This document shows, one piece after another, positions 35,578 to 45,843 of a stretch of DNA of 64,000 bases. This DNA comes from Apibacter raozihei. Its GTDB lineage: Bacteria; Bacteroidota; Bacteroidia; Flavobacteriales; Weeksellaceae. Numbering within the stretch: position 1 is the first letter of the stretch; each line of letters opens with the position of its first letter. Where the stretch lies: contig NZ_CP034930.1 in assembly GCF_004014855.1 (NCBI RefSeq), positions 1,426,001 to 1,490,000 of the forward strand, read 5' to 3'. The position numbers and the translations under genes are program-made. Under the pieces are notes generated by a model. It did not search any database. It was not told the DNA's origin and saw only the letters and a program-made list of their open reading frames with translations.

Positions 35578-37407
35578 TTAATTGATGATTCTAACGGCGC
35601 CCAGGTCAGCAGAGCTAACCATGCTGGCATATGCTTTCAGAGCTTTAGATATTTCTCGTACTCTTTCAGGTTTAAATGCTTTATCTCCTTTGGCTAATTC
35701 CTGAGATCTTCTAAATTCCAATTCTTCGTCAGATAACTTTACCTGAATTATACGGTTGGGTATGTCAATTTCAATAATATCTCCATCTTCTACTAGTCCA
35801 ATAGCTCCTCCGGCAGCAGCTTCTGGTGAAACATGTCCGATTGATAATCCGGAGGTTCCACCCGAAAATCTTCCGTCTGTAATAAGTGCACATTCTTTCC
35901 CTAAGTGTCGGGATTTAATATAGGAAGTAGGATATAGCATTTCCTGCATTCCAGGTCCGCCTTTAGGTCCTTCATACGTAATGATAACTACGTCGCCGGA
36001 CTGTACTTTACCGCTTAGTATTCCTTCACAGGCATCATCCTGAGACTGGAAAACTTTAGCTGTTCCTGAAAATTTAAATATACTTTCATCTACTCCTGCA
36101 GTTTTTACTACACAGCCGTTTAAAGCTATGTTGCCTTTAAGTATAGCGAGACCTCCGTCTTTAGTATAAGCATGTTCCATATCTCTGATACAACCTTCTG
36201 AACGGTCATTGTCTAATTCTTTGTAAGTTGAATTCTGTGATCCCATGACAAGGTTGAATTTATTTCCAGGAGCGGATTTGTATAAATTCAAAGCTTCATC
36301 TGTAGGTGTGCTTTTGGTTATATCGTAATTATCTATCGCTTCTTTAAGGGTAAATCCATCAATACGTTTTGAAGAAGTATCAATTAAATTTCCTTTGGCA
36401 AGTTCTCCCATTATTCCTAAGATTCCACCGGCTCTGTTTACATCCTGAATGTGATACTTAACAGTATTAGGTGCAACTTTACACAGGCAAGGTGTTTTTC
36501 TTGATAAGAAGTCTATATCATCCATAGTAAAATCGACTCCGGCTTCATGAGCTATGGCTAACAAGTGTAAAATAGTATTGGTAGATCCTCCCATGGCTAT
36601 ATCTAATGTCATTGCGTTAAGAAAAGCCTGCTTATTAGCAATAGATCTTGGCAAAACAGAATCATCACCCTGATGATAATATTTATAGGAATTTTCTACA
36701 ATCAGATTTGCGGCGTCTGTAAATAATTTTTTACGATTTGCATGCGTAGCAACAATAGTTCCATTACCCGGAAGTGCTAATCCGATTGCCTCGTTTAAAC
36801 AATTCATAGAATTAGCAGTAAACATTCCTGAGCAGGATCCGCAGGTAGGACAGGCTAAACGTTCTATGGCATTAACCTCTTTATCAGAAACGCTGGAATC
36901 AGCTGATTTTATCATAGCATCAATCAAATCAAGATGCTGATTATTATATTCTCCGGCTTCCATAGGACCTCCGGATACAAATATGGTGGGTATATTTAAC
37001 CGCATGGATGCGATAAGCATTCCGGGAGTGATTTTATCACAGTTGCTAATGCAAATCATCGCATCGGCTTTGTGCGCATTTACCATATATTCCACACTAT
37101 CAGCAATCAGATCTCTGGATGGTAAAGAGTAAAGCATTCCATCATGCCCCATTGCAATTCCATCATCTATTGCTATAGTATTAAATTCAGCCGCAAAGCA
37201 ACCTTGTTTTTCAATTTCTGATTTTACATATTGGCCTATGTCATGTAAGTGTACATGTCCTGGTACAAATTGAGTGAATGAGTTTACAATTGCAATTAGG
37301 GGTTTCCCCATTTGTTCTTCTTTCATTCCATTAGCCCTCCAGAGAGCTCTGGCGCCGGCCATTCTTCGGCCTTGAGTGCTGGTATGGCTTCGTAACTGAT
37401 TTTTCAT
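35578..37407 (-). CDS. ilvD: Dihydroxy-acid dehydratase
   Basis: Fe-S dehydratase that yields branched-chain 2-oxoacids. The frame is open to a GTG at 37416, but ATG at 37407 gives [20 protein letters not shown], the usual start, and a 609-residue protein. Cluster cysteines lie in [12 protein letters not shown] (about 119-130) and [19 protein letters not shown] (about 188-206). It is the first structural gene of the ilv operon. Transcription into it must pass the attenuator hairpin ending 30 bp upstream. Confidence 0.95.
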   Translation of the reverse strand: MKNQLRSHTSTQGRRMAGARALWRANGMKEEQMGKPLIAIVNSFTQFVPGHVHLHDIGQYVKSEIEKQGCFAAEFNTIAIDDGIAMGHDGMLYSLPSRDLIADSVEYMVNAHKADAMICISNCDKITPGMLIASMRLNIPTIFVSGGPMEAGEYNNQHLDLIDAMIKSADSSVSDKEVNAIERLACPTCGSCSGMFTANSMNCLNEAIGLALPGNGTIVATHANRKKLFTDAANLIVENSYKYYHQGDDSVLPRSIANKQAFLNAMTLDIAMGGSTNTILHLLAIAHEAGVDFTMDDIDFLSRKTPCLCKVAPNTVKYHIQDVNRAGGILGIMGELAKGNLIDTSSKRIDGFTLKEAIDNYDITKSTPTDEALNLYKSAPGNKFNLVMGSQNSTYKELDNDRSEGCIRDMEHAYTKDGGLAILKGNIALNGCVVKTAGVDESIFKFSGTAKVFQSQDDACEGILSGKVQSGDVVIITYEGPKGGPGMQEMLYPTSYIKSRHLGKECALITDGRFSGGTSGLSIGHVSPEAAAGGAIGLVEDGDIIEIDIPNRIIQVKLSDEELEFRRSQELAKGDKAFKPERVREISKALKAYASMVSSADLGAVRIIN

Positions 37408-37437
37408 CTTTTTCACATACTGTTTTTAAACAAAAGA

Positions 37438-37510
37438 CCCTTTCTCATGGGTAGAGAAAGGGCTTAAGATATTTTATTAACTACACAATAATATTAAAAA
37501 CCTTTCTCTT
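37438..37510 (-). terminator. ilv attenuator: alternative terminator/antiterminator
   Basis: Transcript segments in order: (2) AGAGAAAGG at 37509-37501, (3) CCCTTTCTC at 37462-37454 with one extra T at 37453, (4) GAGAAAGGG at 37446-37438, then TCTTTTG. Segments 3:4 form a 9-bp terminator stem with a 7-nt loop. Segments 2:3 can form a perfect 9-bp antiterminator (37501-37509 with 37453-37461) instead. Segment 2 begins immediately after the leader-peptide stop codon. A ribosome stalled at Ile/Leu/Val codons leaves segment 2 free (read-through); one at the stop codon covers it (termination). This is the classical ilv/leu design. Confidence 0.85.
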
Positions 37511-37570
37511 CTATAAGGAAATGACCAGAAGAATGAGGCTGATTAATGTATTGTAGTTATTAATAGACAT
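37511..37570 (-). CDS. ilvL: ilv operon leader peptide (19 aa)
   Basis: A short frame ATG (37570) to TAG (37511) encodes MSINNYNTLISLILLVISL. From residue 9 on, eight of eleven residues are Leu, Ile or Val, all three products of the operon. The stop codon abuts the antiterminator segment, and a near-ideal promoter lies 38 bp upstream. Too short for ordinary gene finders; its placement and composition make it a translated control peptide with no other likely function. Confidence 0.85.
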   Translation of the reverse strand: MSINNYNTLISLILLVISL

Positions 37571-37607
37571 TGGTTATATTTTATTTTTTATTTAAATAAA
37601 TACAGTT

Positions 37608-37639
37608 CAAAATTAAAATAGTTTTTTATTATATCCAAA
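37608..37639 (-). promoter_or_regulatory. Promoter of the ilv operon
   Basis: Minus-strand TTTG (37639-37636), 20 bp, TAATTTTG (37615-37608). The predicted start near 37601 would give about 30 nt before the leader peptide. The rest of the 300-bp gap back to the leuB stop (37640-37872) is AT-rich, and I see no strong terminator for the leu operon in it, so some read-through from leu into ilv is possible. Confidence 0.65.
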
Positions 37640-37872
37640 TATTTTAACAACAAATATTTTAAAATTATTAGTTAAAAAATATTATTTGGTAGTAAAAGTT
37701 TAATAAAATATTGAATTATTTACCTTTTAATGTTTTTATAATTTAAGTATTTTCAATTAAAATGTTAAAACAATCGGATAATCCTAAAAATAGATCTTTA
37801 TTTTTTTTATTTATTATTGATTTGATAAATAATTATTTCTCATTTAATCTTAAACCTGTTTCATTTTTTATT

Positions 37873-38943
37873 TTAAGCTTTCTTAATATAATCGATTATC
37901 CAACTTCCGACTTCGGAGGTCGAATAGGATTTTTCACCGGAAGCAATATCTTCTGTAACTATTTTTTGTTCCATAGAAGCATCCACAGCTTTTCTTATTA
38001 ATGCTCCTTCTTCTTTTAAATTAAAAGCATATTCGAACATTAAAGCTGATGAAAGTATTGTGGCTAAAGGGTTAGCTATATTCTTACCGGCAGCCTGAGG
38101 GTAGGAGCCGTGAATAGGTTCGAAAACAGAAGTGTGAATTCCTATAGATGCGGAAGGAAGCATACCTAAAGATCCTGTGATTACAGAAGCTTCATCTGTC
38201 AATATATCTCCAAAAAGATTTTCTGTTACTAATACGTCAAATCTTTTCGGCCATTGAATCATTTGCATTGCTGCATTATCAACAAACATATATTCTGTTT
38301 CAATATGTGGAAATTCTTTTTCAATTTCCTGAGCTACCTGTCTCCATAATCTTGATGTACAAAGTACATTAGCTTTATCGACTACTGTTAGTTTTTTGTT
38401 TCTCTGTTCAGCAAGTTTATAAGATAACCGCACAATTCTTTCGATCTCTTCACGTGTATATACACAGGTATCATAGGCTGTATTACCGTCTTCACTTCTT
38501 CCTTGTGGTCTTCCGAAATAGAGTCCACCAGTAAGTTCTCTGACACACATAAAGTCTGCACCTTCCACTAAATCTGCCCGCAAAGGAGACTTGTGAATTA
38601 AAGATGGGAAAGTGTTGATTGGTCTAAGATTAGCATATAAGCCCAAATCTTTTCGCATTTTCAGTAGGCCTTGCTCAGGTCTTATTTTTGCTGAAGGATC
38701 ATTATCATATTTAGGATCTCCGATAGCTCCGAATAAAACGGCATCAGAATCCATACATAAGTCATGGGTTTCCTGCGGATACGGATTTCCTGTTTTATCA
38801 ATAGCAATTGCTCCTACTAAAGCTTCTTTATAAGTAAGTTCGTGATTAAATTTGGTACATATGGTTTTAGTAACTTCGAGTGCCTGATTAACAATTTCTG
38901 GCCCGATGCCATCTCCGGGAAGTACAGCTATATTTAATTTCAT
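37873..38943 (-). CDS. leuB: 3-isopropylmalate dehydrogenase
   Basis: NAD-dependent oxidative decarboxylase of the isocitrate/isopropylmalate dehydrogenase family, 356 residues. N-terminal [15 protein letters not shown] (about 8-22), substrate-binding [14 protein letters not shown] (about 137-150), catalytic Lys in VDKANVL, and the metal/NAD region GDILTDEAS plus [19 protein letters not shown] (about 270-290). Last gene of the leu operon. It may also act on methylmalate derivatives if the citramalate route operates. Confidence 0.94.
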   Translation of the reverse strand: MKLNIAVLPGDGIGPEIVNQALEVTKTICTKFNHELTYKEALVGAIAIDKTGNPYPQETHDLCMDSDAVLFGAIGDPKYDNDPSAKIRPEQGLLKMRKDLGLYANLRPINTFPSLIHKSPLRADLVEGADFMCVRELTGGLYFGRPQGRSEDGNTAYDTCVYTREEIERIVRLSYKLAEQRNKKLTVVDKANVLCTSRLWRQVAQEIEKEFPHIETEYMFVDNAAMQMIQWPKRFDVLVTENLFGDILTDEASVITGSLGMLPSASIGIHTSVFEPIHGSYPQAAGKNIANPLATILSSALMFEYAFNLKEEGALIRKAVDASMEQKIVTEDIASGEKSYSTSEVGSWIIDYIKKA

Positions 38944-38996
38944 CGTATAATTTATTTAATGTTTTTTCTAATCATGAGATATTTTACAATAGATAT

Positions 38997-40505
38997 TTAC
39001 ATATTTTCAATAATGTTAAGCATTTTTTCAGTTGCTTTAATAGCAGCCTCCGTCTGATCTGCATCTAATCCTCGGGTTTTAAATTCATTTCCTTTAAAAT
39101 TCCAGGATATAACGGTTTGTACAAGAGCATCTGTTTTTCCTCCGGGAGGAATAATTACTTTGTAGTTAGATAATACGGGTTTAGTTTTGTTCAGCTTATC
39201 GTAAATTAAACTTATAGCCTGAGAAAATGCATCATACTGTCCATCGCCCGAAGCGGTTTGTTCGTAGGTTTTGCCTTCAATTTCCATCTGAATGGAAGCT
39301 GTTGGGTGTAAGCCCTTACTTAGAACCATTGCATAAGATTTTATTTTAACCTTCTTTTCATTTTCATTGAAATTAAGTACATCTGATATAATAAACGGTA
39401 AATCTTCCTGTGTTATAATTTCTTTTCGATCTCCAAGTTCAATAACGCGATTGGTCACTTTTATCATATCTTTTTCATCCAGTTCTATTCCTAAAGCTTC
39501 TATATTTTTTTTAATATTGGCTTTACCGGATAGTTTTCCTAAAGCGTATTCACGTACCCTTCCAAATCTATCGGGATGTAAATCGTTATAATACAGGTTG
39601 TTTTTGTTGTCACCATCTGCGTGAATGCCGGCAGTTTGAGTGAATACATTTTCACCGATAATAGGCTGATTTGATGATATATTTTGACCTGAATAAGTTT
39701 CTACCACCCTGCTTACTTTATTTAGCATGTCTTCTCTTATTGAGGTTTTTTGATTCATTTGATCGTGGAGGACAGCTATTACACTTGGAAGTGGAGCATT
39801 TCCAGCGCGTTCGCCTAATCCGTTCATGGTTACATGAATTCCCTGAATACCTGCATCTACGGCAGCCATTACATTTGCTACTGCTAAATCGTAATCGTTA
39901 TGTGCGTGAAAATCAAAATGGTAATCAGGATATCTTGTGATCATTTGCTTGCAGTATTTTTCCGTATTTATCGGATTTAAAATACCTAATGTATCTGGTA
40001 ACATAAACCTTTTAACAGGCATCTCTTTAAGTCCGTCGAGTAAAAAATAAACATATTCCAGGGAATTGATCATTCCATTGGACCAGTCTTCCAGATACAG
40101 ATTTACATTAATTCCCAGAGAATGGGCTCTCTTGATTTCTTCTTTTATTTCTTGAAGATGCTGTTCCGGAGTTTTTCGAAGTTGCTCGGTTACATGCTTA
40201 AGAGAACCTTTAGTCAATAGGTTAATGTTTTTACATCCTGAGTCTGAAATCCATTGCAGAGAAATGCCTTTATCGACAAAACCAAGTATTTCCAATTTAT
40301 CAAGATGTCCGGCATTTAAAGCCCATGAAGCAATTTTTTGCACGGTATGAAATTCACCTTCAGATACTTTGGCGGAGGCAATTTCCAAACGATTTATGCC
40401 CATGTCTATCAGAAGGCGAGTTATGCTCAGTTTTTCCTGCATTGAGAAAGAAACCCCAGAGGTCTGCTCTCCGTCGCGGAGAGTGGTATCCATAATCTCT
40501 ATCAT
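38997..40505 (-). CDS. cimA: LeuA-family synthase, probably (R)-citramalate synthase
   Basis: A 502-residue member of the isopropylmalate/homocitrate/citramalate synthase family and a second family member beside leuA in the same operon. It has [17 protein letters not shown] (about 5-21), HAHNDYDLAVANVMAA (metal-binding His pair, about 204-219), NGLGERAGNAPL and a C-terminal LeuA-type allosteric domain (about 380-500, including TASGDGQYDAF). TLRDGEQTSGVSF follows the citramalate-synthase form (DGEQT-GVS) rather than the DGEQ-PGC form of the neighbouring LeuA. With no ilvA in the window, it probably condenses pyruvate with acetyl-CoA to start isoleucine synthesis through LeuCDB. Homocitrate synthase is the alternative. 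Substrate inferred. Confidence 0.72.
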   Translation of the reverse strand: MIEIMDTTLRDGEQTSGVSFSMQEKLSITRLLIDMGINRLEIASAKVSEGEFHTVQKIASWALNAGHLDKLEILGFVDKGISLQWISDSGCKNINLLTKGSLKHVTEQLRKTPEQHLQEIKEEIKRAHSLGINVNLYLEDWSNGMINSLEYVYFLLDGLKEMPVKRFMLPDTLGILNPINTEKYCKQMITRYPDYHFDFHAHNDYDLAVANVMAAVDAGIQGIHVTMNGLGERAGNAPLPSVIAVLHDQMNQKTSIREDMLNKVSRVVETYSGQNISSNQPIIGENVFTQTAGIHADGDNKNNLYYNDLHPDRFGRVREYALGKLSGKANIKKNIEALGIELDEKDMIKVTNRVIELGDRKEIITQEDLPFIISDVLNFNENEKKVKIKSYAMVLSKGLHPTASIQMEIEGKTYEQTASGDGQYDAFSQAISLIYDKLNKTKPVLSNYKVIIPPGGKTDALVQTVISWNFKGNEFKTRGLDADQTEAAIKATEKMLNIIENM

Positions 40506-40523
40506 TTTTTGCAGCTTTTTTGG

Positions 40524-41123
40524 CTATAAACCAAAGTACATTCTTGTTTTTTCGTACTCTTCTATCTTGTCTTTTTTGGATAATAGGTAATCTATATCAT
40601 CCAATCCTTTTTGAAGACATTCTTTTTTATAAGTGTTTATTTCGAATGCTTCAGATCTACCGGTCTTATTATTTGTAATAGTCTGTTGATTCAAATCAAT
40701 AGTAAGTGTATTTTGAGGGTTATCATGAACACATTCAAGTATTTCTGATAAAAAATCTGGACTTACAACAACCGGAAGAAGTCCGTTATTAAGTGAATTG
40801 TTTTTAAAAATATCTGCAAAGTAGCTGGATACTACGGCTCTAAATCCATATCCTGAAACCGCCCATGCTGCATGCTCTCTACTGGAACCACTTCCAAAAT
40901 TTTTGCCTGCTACTAAAATTGTTCCGCTATAGGTAGGGTTATTTAAAACAAAGTCCGGTTTAGGATTTCCATCTTTATCATATCTCCAGTCAGCAAAAAG
41001 ATTATCTCCAAATCCTTCTTTATCTGTTGCTTTAAGAAATCTTGCTGGTATTATTTGGTCAGTATCTACATTTTCTATGGGAAGAGGTACATAAGTAGAA
41101 GTTACAGTTTGAAATTTTTCCAT
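40524..41123 (-). CDS. leuD: 3-isopropylmalate dehydratase small subunit
   Basis: A 199-residue swivelling domain of the aconitase family. NVDTDQIIPARFLK (about 19-32) and KNFGSGSSREHAAWAVSGYGFRAV (about 74-97), with the substrate-binding SSREHA loop, are diagnostic. It pairs with LeuC, whose gene ends 20 bp upstream. If the next gene is a citramalate synthase, the same enzyme would also isomerise citramalate. Confidence 0.95.
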   Translation of the reverse strand: MEKFQTVTSTYVPLPIENVDTDQIIPARFLKATDKEGFGDNLFADWRYDKDGNPKPDFVLNNPTYSGTILVAGKNFGSGSSREHAAWAVSGYGFRAVVSSYFADIFKNNSLNNGLLPVVVSPDFLSEILECVHDNPQNTLTIDLNQQTITNNKTGRSEAFEINTYKKECLQKGLDDIDYLLSKKDKIEEYEKTRMYFGL

Positions 41124-41143
41124 TTTAATTTTTGATTTTTAGG

Positions 41144-42538
41144 TTAGGCAATTTTTCTAGGGTCAGTAATTTTTCCTGTTACAGCAGCAGCAGCAGCTAC
41201 TAACGGGCTAGCTAAAATAGTTCTGGCGCCAGGTCCTTGTCTGCCTTCAAAATTACGGTTGGTTGTAGAAATAGCATATTTTCCGGCAGGTACTTTATCA
41301 TCATTCATTGCCAGGCAAGCGGAGCAACCAGGCTGACGCACTTCAAATCCTGCTTCAACTAATATTTGGTATAAACCTTCGTCTCTTAGCTGTTTTTCAA
41401 CTCTATGGCTGCCTGGAACTAACCATGCAACTACATTGTCAGACTTTTTCTTTCCTTTTACAAAATTGGCAAATGTTCTAAAGTCTTCAATTCTACCATT
41501 GGTACAACTTCCTAAAAATACATAATCAATAGGTTTACCCTCCATTTTTTCTCCGGGTTGGAATCCCATATAATTTAAAGATTTTTTAAATGTAATTTGT
41601 CCGGTTTCGTCTAATCCTTCAAGAGTAGGAATAGAACCACTTATAAAGACACCCATTCCCGGATTTGTTCCGTAAGTTACCATTGGTTCAATTTTGCTGG
41701 CATCAAATACATATTCTTTATCAAATTCAGCACCTTCGTCTGTTTTCAATGTTCTCCAGTATTCAACAGCCTGTTCCCAGTTTTCTTCTTGTGGAGCAAA
41801 ATCTTTTCCTTTTATATATTCGAAAGTAGTTTCATCTGGAGCAATAAGGCCGCCTCTTGCACCCATCTCAATACTAAGGTTGCATAAGGTCATTCTCTCT
41901 TCCATGGTTAAATTTCGGATAGCTTCTCCTGCATATTCTACGAAATAACCAGTGGCGCCTCCTGTGGTAAGCTGAGCTATCATATATAAAGCCAGGTCTT
42001 TGGCAGTAACACCTTGTTCTAATTTACCGTTAAATGTTATTCTCATTGTTTTAGGCCTTGACTGTAATATGCACTGAGTGGCAAGAACCATTTCCACTTC
42101 ACTGGTACCTATACCGAAAGCTATAGCTCCAAAGGCACCATGAGTTGAAGTGTGGCTGTCTCCACATACAATGGTCATACCTGGCTGAGTGTATCCGTTT
42201 TCCGGACCGATTATATGCACCACACCATTTCTTTCATTTCCCAAAGCGTAAAGAGTTAATCCAAATTCTTCAGCATTTTTAGATAATGTATCTAGTTGCT
42301 TTCTGGAAACCGGATCTTTAACCGGCTGATCCTGGTTACAGGTAGGGGTGTTGTGATCTGCTGTTAATGTTGTCTGATTAGGTCTGAAAACTTTAAGGCC
42401 TCTTTCTCTTAATCCATTGAAGGCTTGCGGGCTAGTAACTTCATGACAAAAATGACGATCTATATACAATTGGGTAGGACCGTCTTTTATTGCGGTTACA
42501 GTGTGTGCATCCCAAATTTTATCAAATAACGTTTTCAT
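41144..42538 (-). CDS. leuC: 3-isopropylmalate dehydratase large subunit
   Basis: Aconitase-family subunit of 464 residues holding a [4Fe-4S] cluster. Cluster cysteines are in [13 protein letters not shown] (about 345-357) and [10 protein letters not shown] (about 404-413). The [29 protein letters not shown] block near 131-160 is the family signature. It is 61 bp after leuA and 20 bp before leuD. The enzyme is oxygen-sensitive, which fits a microaerobic niche, though it is near universal. Confidence 0.95.
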   Translation of the reverse strand: MKTLFDKIWDAHTVTAIKDGPTQLYIDRHFCHEVTSPQAFNGLRERGLKVFRPNQTTLTADHNTPTCNQDQPVKDPVSRKQLDTLSKNAEEFGLTLYALGNERNGVVHIIGPENGYTQPGMTIVCGDSHTSTHGAFGAIAFGIGTSEVEMVLATQCILQSRPKTMRITFNGKLEQGVTAKDLALYMIAQLTTGGATGYFVEYAGEAIRNLTMEERMTLCNLSIEMGARGGLIAPDETTFEYIKGKDFAPQEENWEQAVEYWRTLKTDEGAEFDKEYVFDASKIEPMVTYGTNPGMGVFISGSIPTLEGLDETGQITFKKSLNYMGFQPGEKMEGKPIDYVFLGSCTNGRIEDFRTFANFVKGKKKSDNVVAWLVPGSHRVEKQLRDEGLYQILVEAGFEVRQPGCSACLAMNDDKVPAGKYAISTTNRNFEGRQGPGARTILASPLVAAAAAVTGKITDPRKIA

Positions 42539-42599
42539 GTTTTGTTTTTTTATCTGAAAATTTTTATTAGTTTGTTGTAATTATAAGTTGGTTTTACGT

Positions 42600-44090
42600 T
42601 TAAACAGGAATTTTATTAATTGCATCAATAAAGGCTTCAACTGAAGCTGCTATAATGTCTGTATTGGCAGAAAATCCGTAATAGTTGGTTTCATTGTATT
42701 CAACCTGCATATGTACTTTTCCTAGATCATCGCTTCCTTTGTTAATTGCCTGAATCAGGAATTCATGAATAGTTACTTGTCTTTTAAGAATATCTCTAAC
42801 GGCATTAATTGCGGCATCTACCGGTCCGTTTCCAAAGGATGTGGATGTAAACTTTTCACCGGATATATTTAAGGCTACTACGGCAACCGGCTGAACTCCT
42901 TTACCGGAAGTCACTTGTAAATATTCTAATTTTAAACGATTGGTTTTATTTACTTCTTTCCCGGCAAGGATTAATAAATCTTCATCATTAATATCTTTTT
43001 TTCTATCTGCAAGCTCTAGGAATTTTTCGTATAAATCGGTAAGTTCATCAGCATCAACTTTTATATTAAGCAAGTTTAAACGGCTTTTTAGGGCATGTCT
43101 TCCACTTCTTGCTGTAAGTACTATTGAATTATCATTGATACCTACTTCTTTAGGATCTATGATTTCGTAAGTAGATAAGTTTTTTAAAACTCCATCTTGA
43201 TGTATTCCTGAGGAATGAGCAAATGCATTTCGTCCAACAATAGCTTTATTAGGTTGTACCGGCATGTTCATAAGACTGGAAACCATTTTACTTAACGGAT
43301 AAATTTTCTGCGTGTTAATATTGGTTTCAATGTTTAGTTCTTTGTGGCTTTTAATTGCCATAACTACTTCTTCAAGTGATGTATTTCCAGCTCTTTCTCC
43401 AATACCATTAACTGTAACTTCTACTTGTCTGGCTCCATTCATAACTCCCATAATTGAGTTAGCTGTGGCCATACCTAAATCCTGATGGCAATGGGTAGAT
43501 AAAATAGCATTTTTCATATCTACGTGCTCTATCAGATATTTTATTTTTTCACCGTATTCTGTAGGTAAGCAATATCCGGTTGTATCTGGTATATTAATGA
43601 CAGTAGCTCCCGCATTTACCACAGCCTGAACTACTTTTGCCAAGTAAGCATTGTCCGTTCTTCCGGCATCTTCAGCATAAAATTCAACATCTTCAACAAA
43701 TTTTTTAGCGTAAGCAGTAGCAGCAGCAGCTCTTTTTATAATTTCTTCCTGAGTGGAATTAAATTTATATTTAATATGGAAATCTGAGGTTCCAATTCCG
43801 GTATGAATTCTTTTTTTCTTAGCATATTTTAAGGCTTCGGCTGCTGTTTCAATATCTTTTTCAACAGCTCTTGTGAGGGCACAGATGGTTGGCCAGGTTA
43901 CGGCTTTAGATATTTCAACTACTGAGTTGAAATCTCCGGGGCTGGAAACAGGAAATCCTGCTTCAATAACGTCTACACCCAACTCTTCTAAAGCTTTTGC
44001 TATTTCTATTTTCTCAATTGTATTTAATTGACATCCGGGGACTTGTTCACCATCCCTTAATGTTGTGTCGAAAATAAATAATTTCTCCAT
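42600..44090 (-). CDS. leuA: 2-isopropylmalate synthase
   Basis: First committed leucine enzyme, 496 residues. Catalytic barrel with [17 protein letters not shown] (about 7-23), [15 protein letters not shown] (metal His pair, about 198-212), [15 protein letters not shown] and [13 protein letters not shown]. The C-terminal regulatory domain (about 380-490, [13 protein letters not shown]) would bind leucine for feedback control. First structural gene of the leu operon, 40 bp downstream of the attenuator stem. Confidence 0.95.
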   Translation of the reverse strand: MEKLFIFDTTLRDGEQVPGCQLNTIEKIEIAKALEELGVDVIEAGFPVSSPGDFNSVVEISKAVTWPTICALTRAVEKDIETAAEALKYAKKKRIHTGIGTSDFHIKYKFNSTQEEIIKRAAAATAYAKKFVEDVEFYAEDAGRTDNAYLAKVVQAVVNAGATVINIPDTTGYCLPTEYGEKIKYLIEHVDMKNAILSTHCHQDLGMATANSIMGVMNGARQVEVTVNGIGERAGNTSLEEVVMAIKSHKELNIETNINTQKIYPLSKMVSSLMNMPVQPNKAIVGRNAFAHSSGIHQDGVLKNLSTYEIIDPKEVGINDNSIVLTARSGRHALKSRLNLLNIKVDADELTDLYEKFLELADRKKDINDEDLLILAGKEVNKTNRLKLEYLQVTSGKGVQPVAVVALNISGEKFTSTSFGNGPVDAAINAVRDILKRQVTIHEFLIQAINKGSDDLGKVHMQVEYNETNYYGFSANTDIIAASVEAFIDAINKIPV

Positions 44091-44121
44091 CTTATGTATT
44101 ACTTTATTATTTTTTTAGTAT

Positions 44122-44199
44122 AAAAATAAAACCTTTCTCAATTAGGTGAGAAAGGCTTTATCGATATTTTGTATTTACAACATAAAAGCACTACTCACC
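44122..44199 (-). terminator. leu attenuator: alternative terminator/antiterminator
   Basis: Terminator: CCTTTCTCA (44155-44147) pairs with TGAGAAAGG (44140-44132), loop of 6, then TTTTATTTTTA. Antiterminator: GGTGAG (44199-44194) with CTCACC (44150-44145), extended by GCTTTTAT (44189-44182) with ATAAAGC (44161-44155) with one bulge. The antiterminator uses bases that are also needed for the terminator stem, and its upstream arm overlaps the end of the leader peptide reading frame. This is the signature of ribosome-mediated attenuation, and the terminator core CCTTTCTC/GAGAAAGG is the same as in the ilv attenuator. Confidence 0.85.
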
Positions 44200-44253
44200 C
44201 TGAGTTCGCCCCAGAATCAGAATAATACTAAGTATGCTAGTAATTGTTGACAT
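44191..44253 (-). CDS. leuL: leu operon leader peptide (20 aa)
   Basis: ATG (44253) to TAG (44191) encodes MSTITSILSIILILGRTQGE. Eight of residues 4-14 are Ile or Leu, in a single block, followed by a hydrophilic tail. The tail codons overlap the antiterminator arm, so the position of a stalled ribosome decides the RNA fold. Isoleucine codons outnumber leucine codons (five to three), which fits an operon that may also serve isoleucine synthesis through a citramalate route. Confidence 0.85.
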   Translation of the reverse strand: MSTITSILSIILILGRTQGE

Positions 44254-44283
44254 TTTTTACTGTTGTAATGATTTTTCCAGTGG

Positions 44284-44313
44284 CTAAATTATAATATTTT
44301 TTTTATATGACCA
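44284..44313 (-). promoter_or_regulatory. Promoter of the leu operon
   Basis: Minus-strand TTG (44313-44311), spaced 19 bp from TAATTTAG (44291-44284), one mismatch from TAnnTTTG. Expected start near 44277, some 24 nt before the leader peptide ATG. Confidence 0.5.
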
Positions 44314-44676
44314 ATTTAAATGAGCTATAATATTATACATAATGACTTTAGGAATTAAAATTAAGTTTAAAATATTATCAAAAAAAGATATAAATGATGG
44401 TTTTGTTTATTTGTGATTGATTTGTTTAAAATTTATTGATGTATTTTTATCAATTTGATATATCATAAATTTATGTTAAATATGTTTTATCGTTAAGATC
44501 TATACTTATCATTTAATTGAAGTGTATTTCAATCAATGTCTTTTTTCTATGTTAAAAAGTAGTTATCAGTTATTTGTGAAAGCATAAATATATTATTTTA
44601 AAATATTTGTTAGTAAATGAATAATTATTAAATTTATCGTATATTTGACGTTTTTAATAAAAAACTGTAAAATTAT
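44314..44676. other. AT-rich intergenic stretch
   Basis: Divergent region between the leu operon promoter and an unknown membrane-protein gene. Very AT-rich, with no open frame of note, no clear hairpin and no exact TAnnTTTG for the downstream gene. I see nothing definable in it. Confidence 0.4.
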
Positions 44677-45843
44677 ATGCCTAATTCATTGTTCTTAAAT
44701 AAAAGTTGTTTATTTGTTTATTTTATAATTTTAATTGAAGTTATATGTAAATTCTTAAATTATTTTACCATAAAAAATTTAGTTATCCATACTTTTTATG
44801 TAAATTATGAATGTGGTATAATAAGAAGAGGTTTGTTTGGAAGTGTGCTATATTTTTTTGCTAAGCATGATTTTATTAATCCGTTTAAGTTTCAAATAGG
44901 TTTTATTTTAATATTAATTGTTCTTTTATTTTTTGTATTGCTAAGAAGTTTTTATAAATCTAAGATAGAATATTATATATTGTTTGCTAGTTTTTTGATT
45001 TTGAATGAAGTAGCTTATGATATGTTTTTTTTTATTGACATATTTTTAATTGTATTTTACATATTTCAAGTTTTTTTAATAAATAAAATAAATAATTTTA
45101 AGATAAAAATTATTATTGTTAATATAACAAGCATTTTAATGATCCTTTGTCATGAAGCTTATTTTATTTTTACATTTTTTCCTATTCTCTATTTGCTTAA
45201 CATAAGTAGTTTTAGTAAAGAAAATATAAAAAAAATGCTTTTATTATCGCCTTCACTGGTGGTATTTTTATTAATGGGGACTTATTTTAATGGACATAAC
45301 TTAGATATTAATAATATTGTAGATAGTTGGAAAGTATTCGGAGGTGAATATTTAGATAAAATCAGTAATTTATACTGGACATTTAAGACTACAGATGAAG
45401 TAATAATATGGAAAATTCCTTTTTTTAGGGACAATCCAGTATATTTAATGCTATTTTTTGTGAACTTAATAATAATATTTTTATCAATGCTTGTTTATCT
45501 TAATAAGAATTTTCAAACAAAGTCAAAGTTTTTGTTTACATTTTTATTATTTCAATATCTAGCCATAGCTTTTACGTCTTTAATAGCTATTGATTATGTA
45601 AGATGGTTTTGTATGGCTAACTTAATAACAATTTTCACATTAATTTATGTAGACCCTGGAAAATCTTTTTTCAATATTATAAGTTTTAAAATCCCAACGA
45701 AAATTAATAACTATAATAAATTTATATTGTTATTTATTGGATTACCCTTAGGTGGACAATGGTCTCCTACACAATATATATATTCGATGCCAATTAAACA
45801 TTTTTTTGATTTTGGTTACAGATTAATTACAATATTTAATTAG
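44677..45843 (+). CDS. Multispanning membrane protein, unknown
   Basis: A 388-residue, strongly hydrophobic protein with roughly nine or ten membrane segments. Between the first two is a short polar loop NYECGIIRRGLFGS (about 46-59) that resembles the R-R-G-L-x-G loop seen in some bacterial membrane proteins of glycan-related loci. I cannot assign a family; GT-C-like or O-antigen polymerase-like folds are possible by general shape only. Base composition is lower in GC than the neighbouring metabolic genes. The end overlaps the convergent ABC ATPase gene by 4 bp, with no terminator between. No partner genes suggest a pathway. Confidence 0.65.
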   Translation: MPNSLFLNKSCLFVYFIILIEVICKFLNYFTIKNLVIHTFYVNYECGIIRRGLFGSVLYFFAKHDFINPFKFQIGFILILIVLLFFVLLRSFYKSKIEYYILFASFLILNEVAYDMFFFIDIFLIVFYIFQVFLINKINNFKIKIIIVNITSILMILCHEAYFIFTFFPILYLLNISSFSKENIKKMLLLSPSLVVFLLMGTYFNGHNLDINNIVDSWKVFGGEYLDKISNLYWTFKTTDEVIIWKIPFFRDNPVYLMLFFVNLIIIFLSMLVYLNKNFQTKSKFLFTFLLFQYLAIAFTSLIAIDYVRWFCMANLITIFTLIYVDPGKSFFNIISFKIPTKINNYNKFILLFIGLPLGGQWSPTQYIYSMPIKHFFDFGYRLITIFN

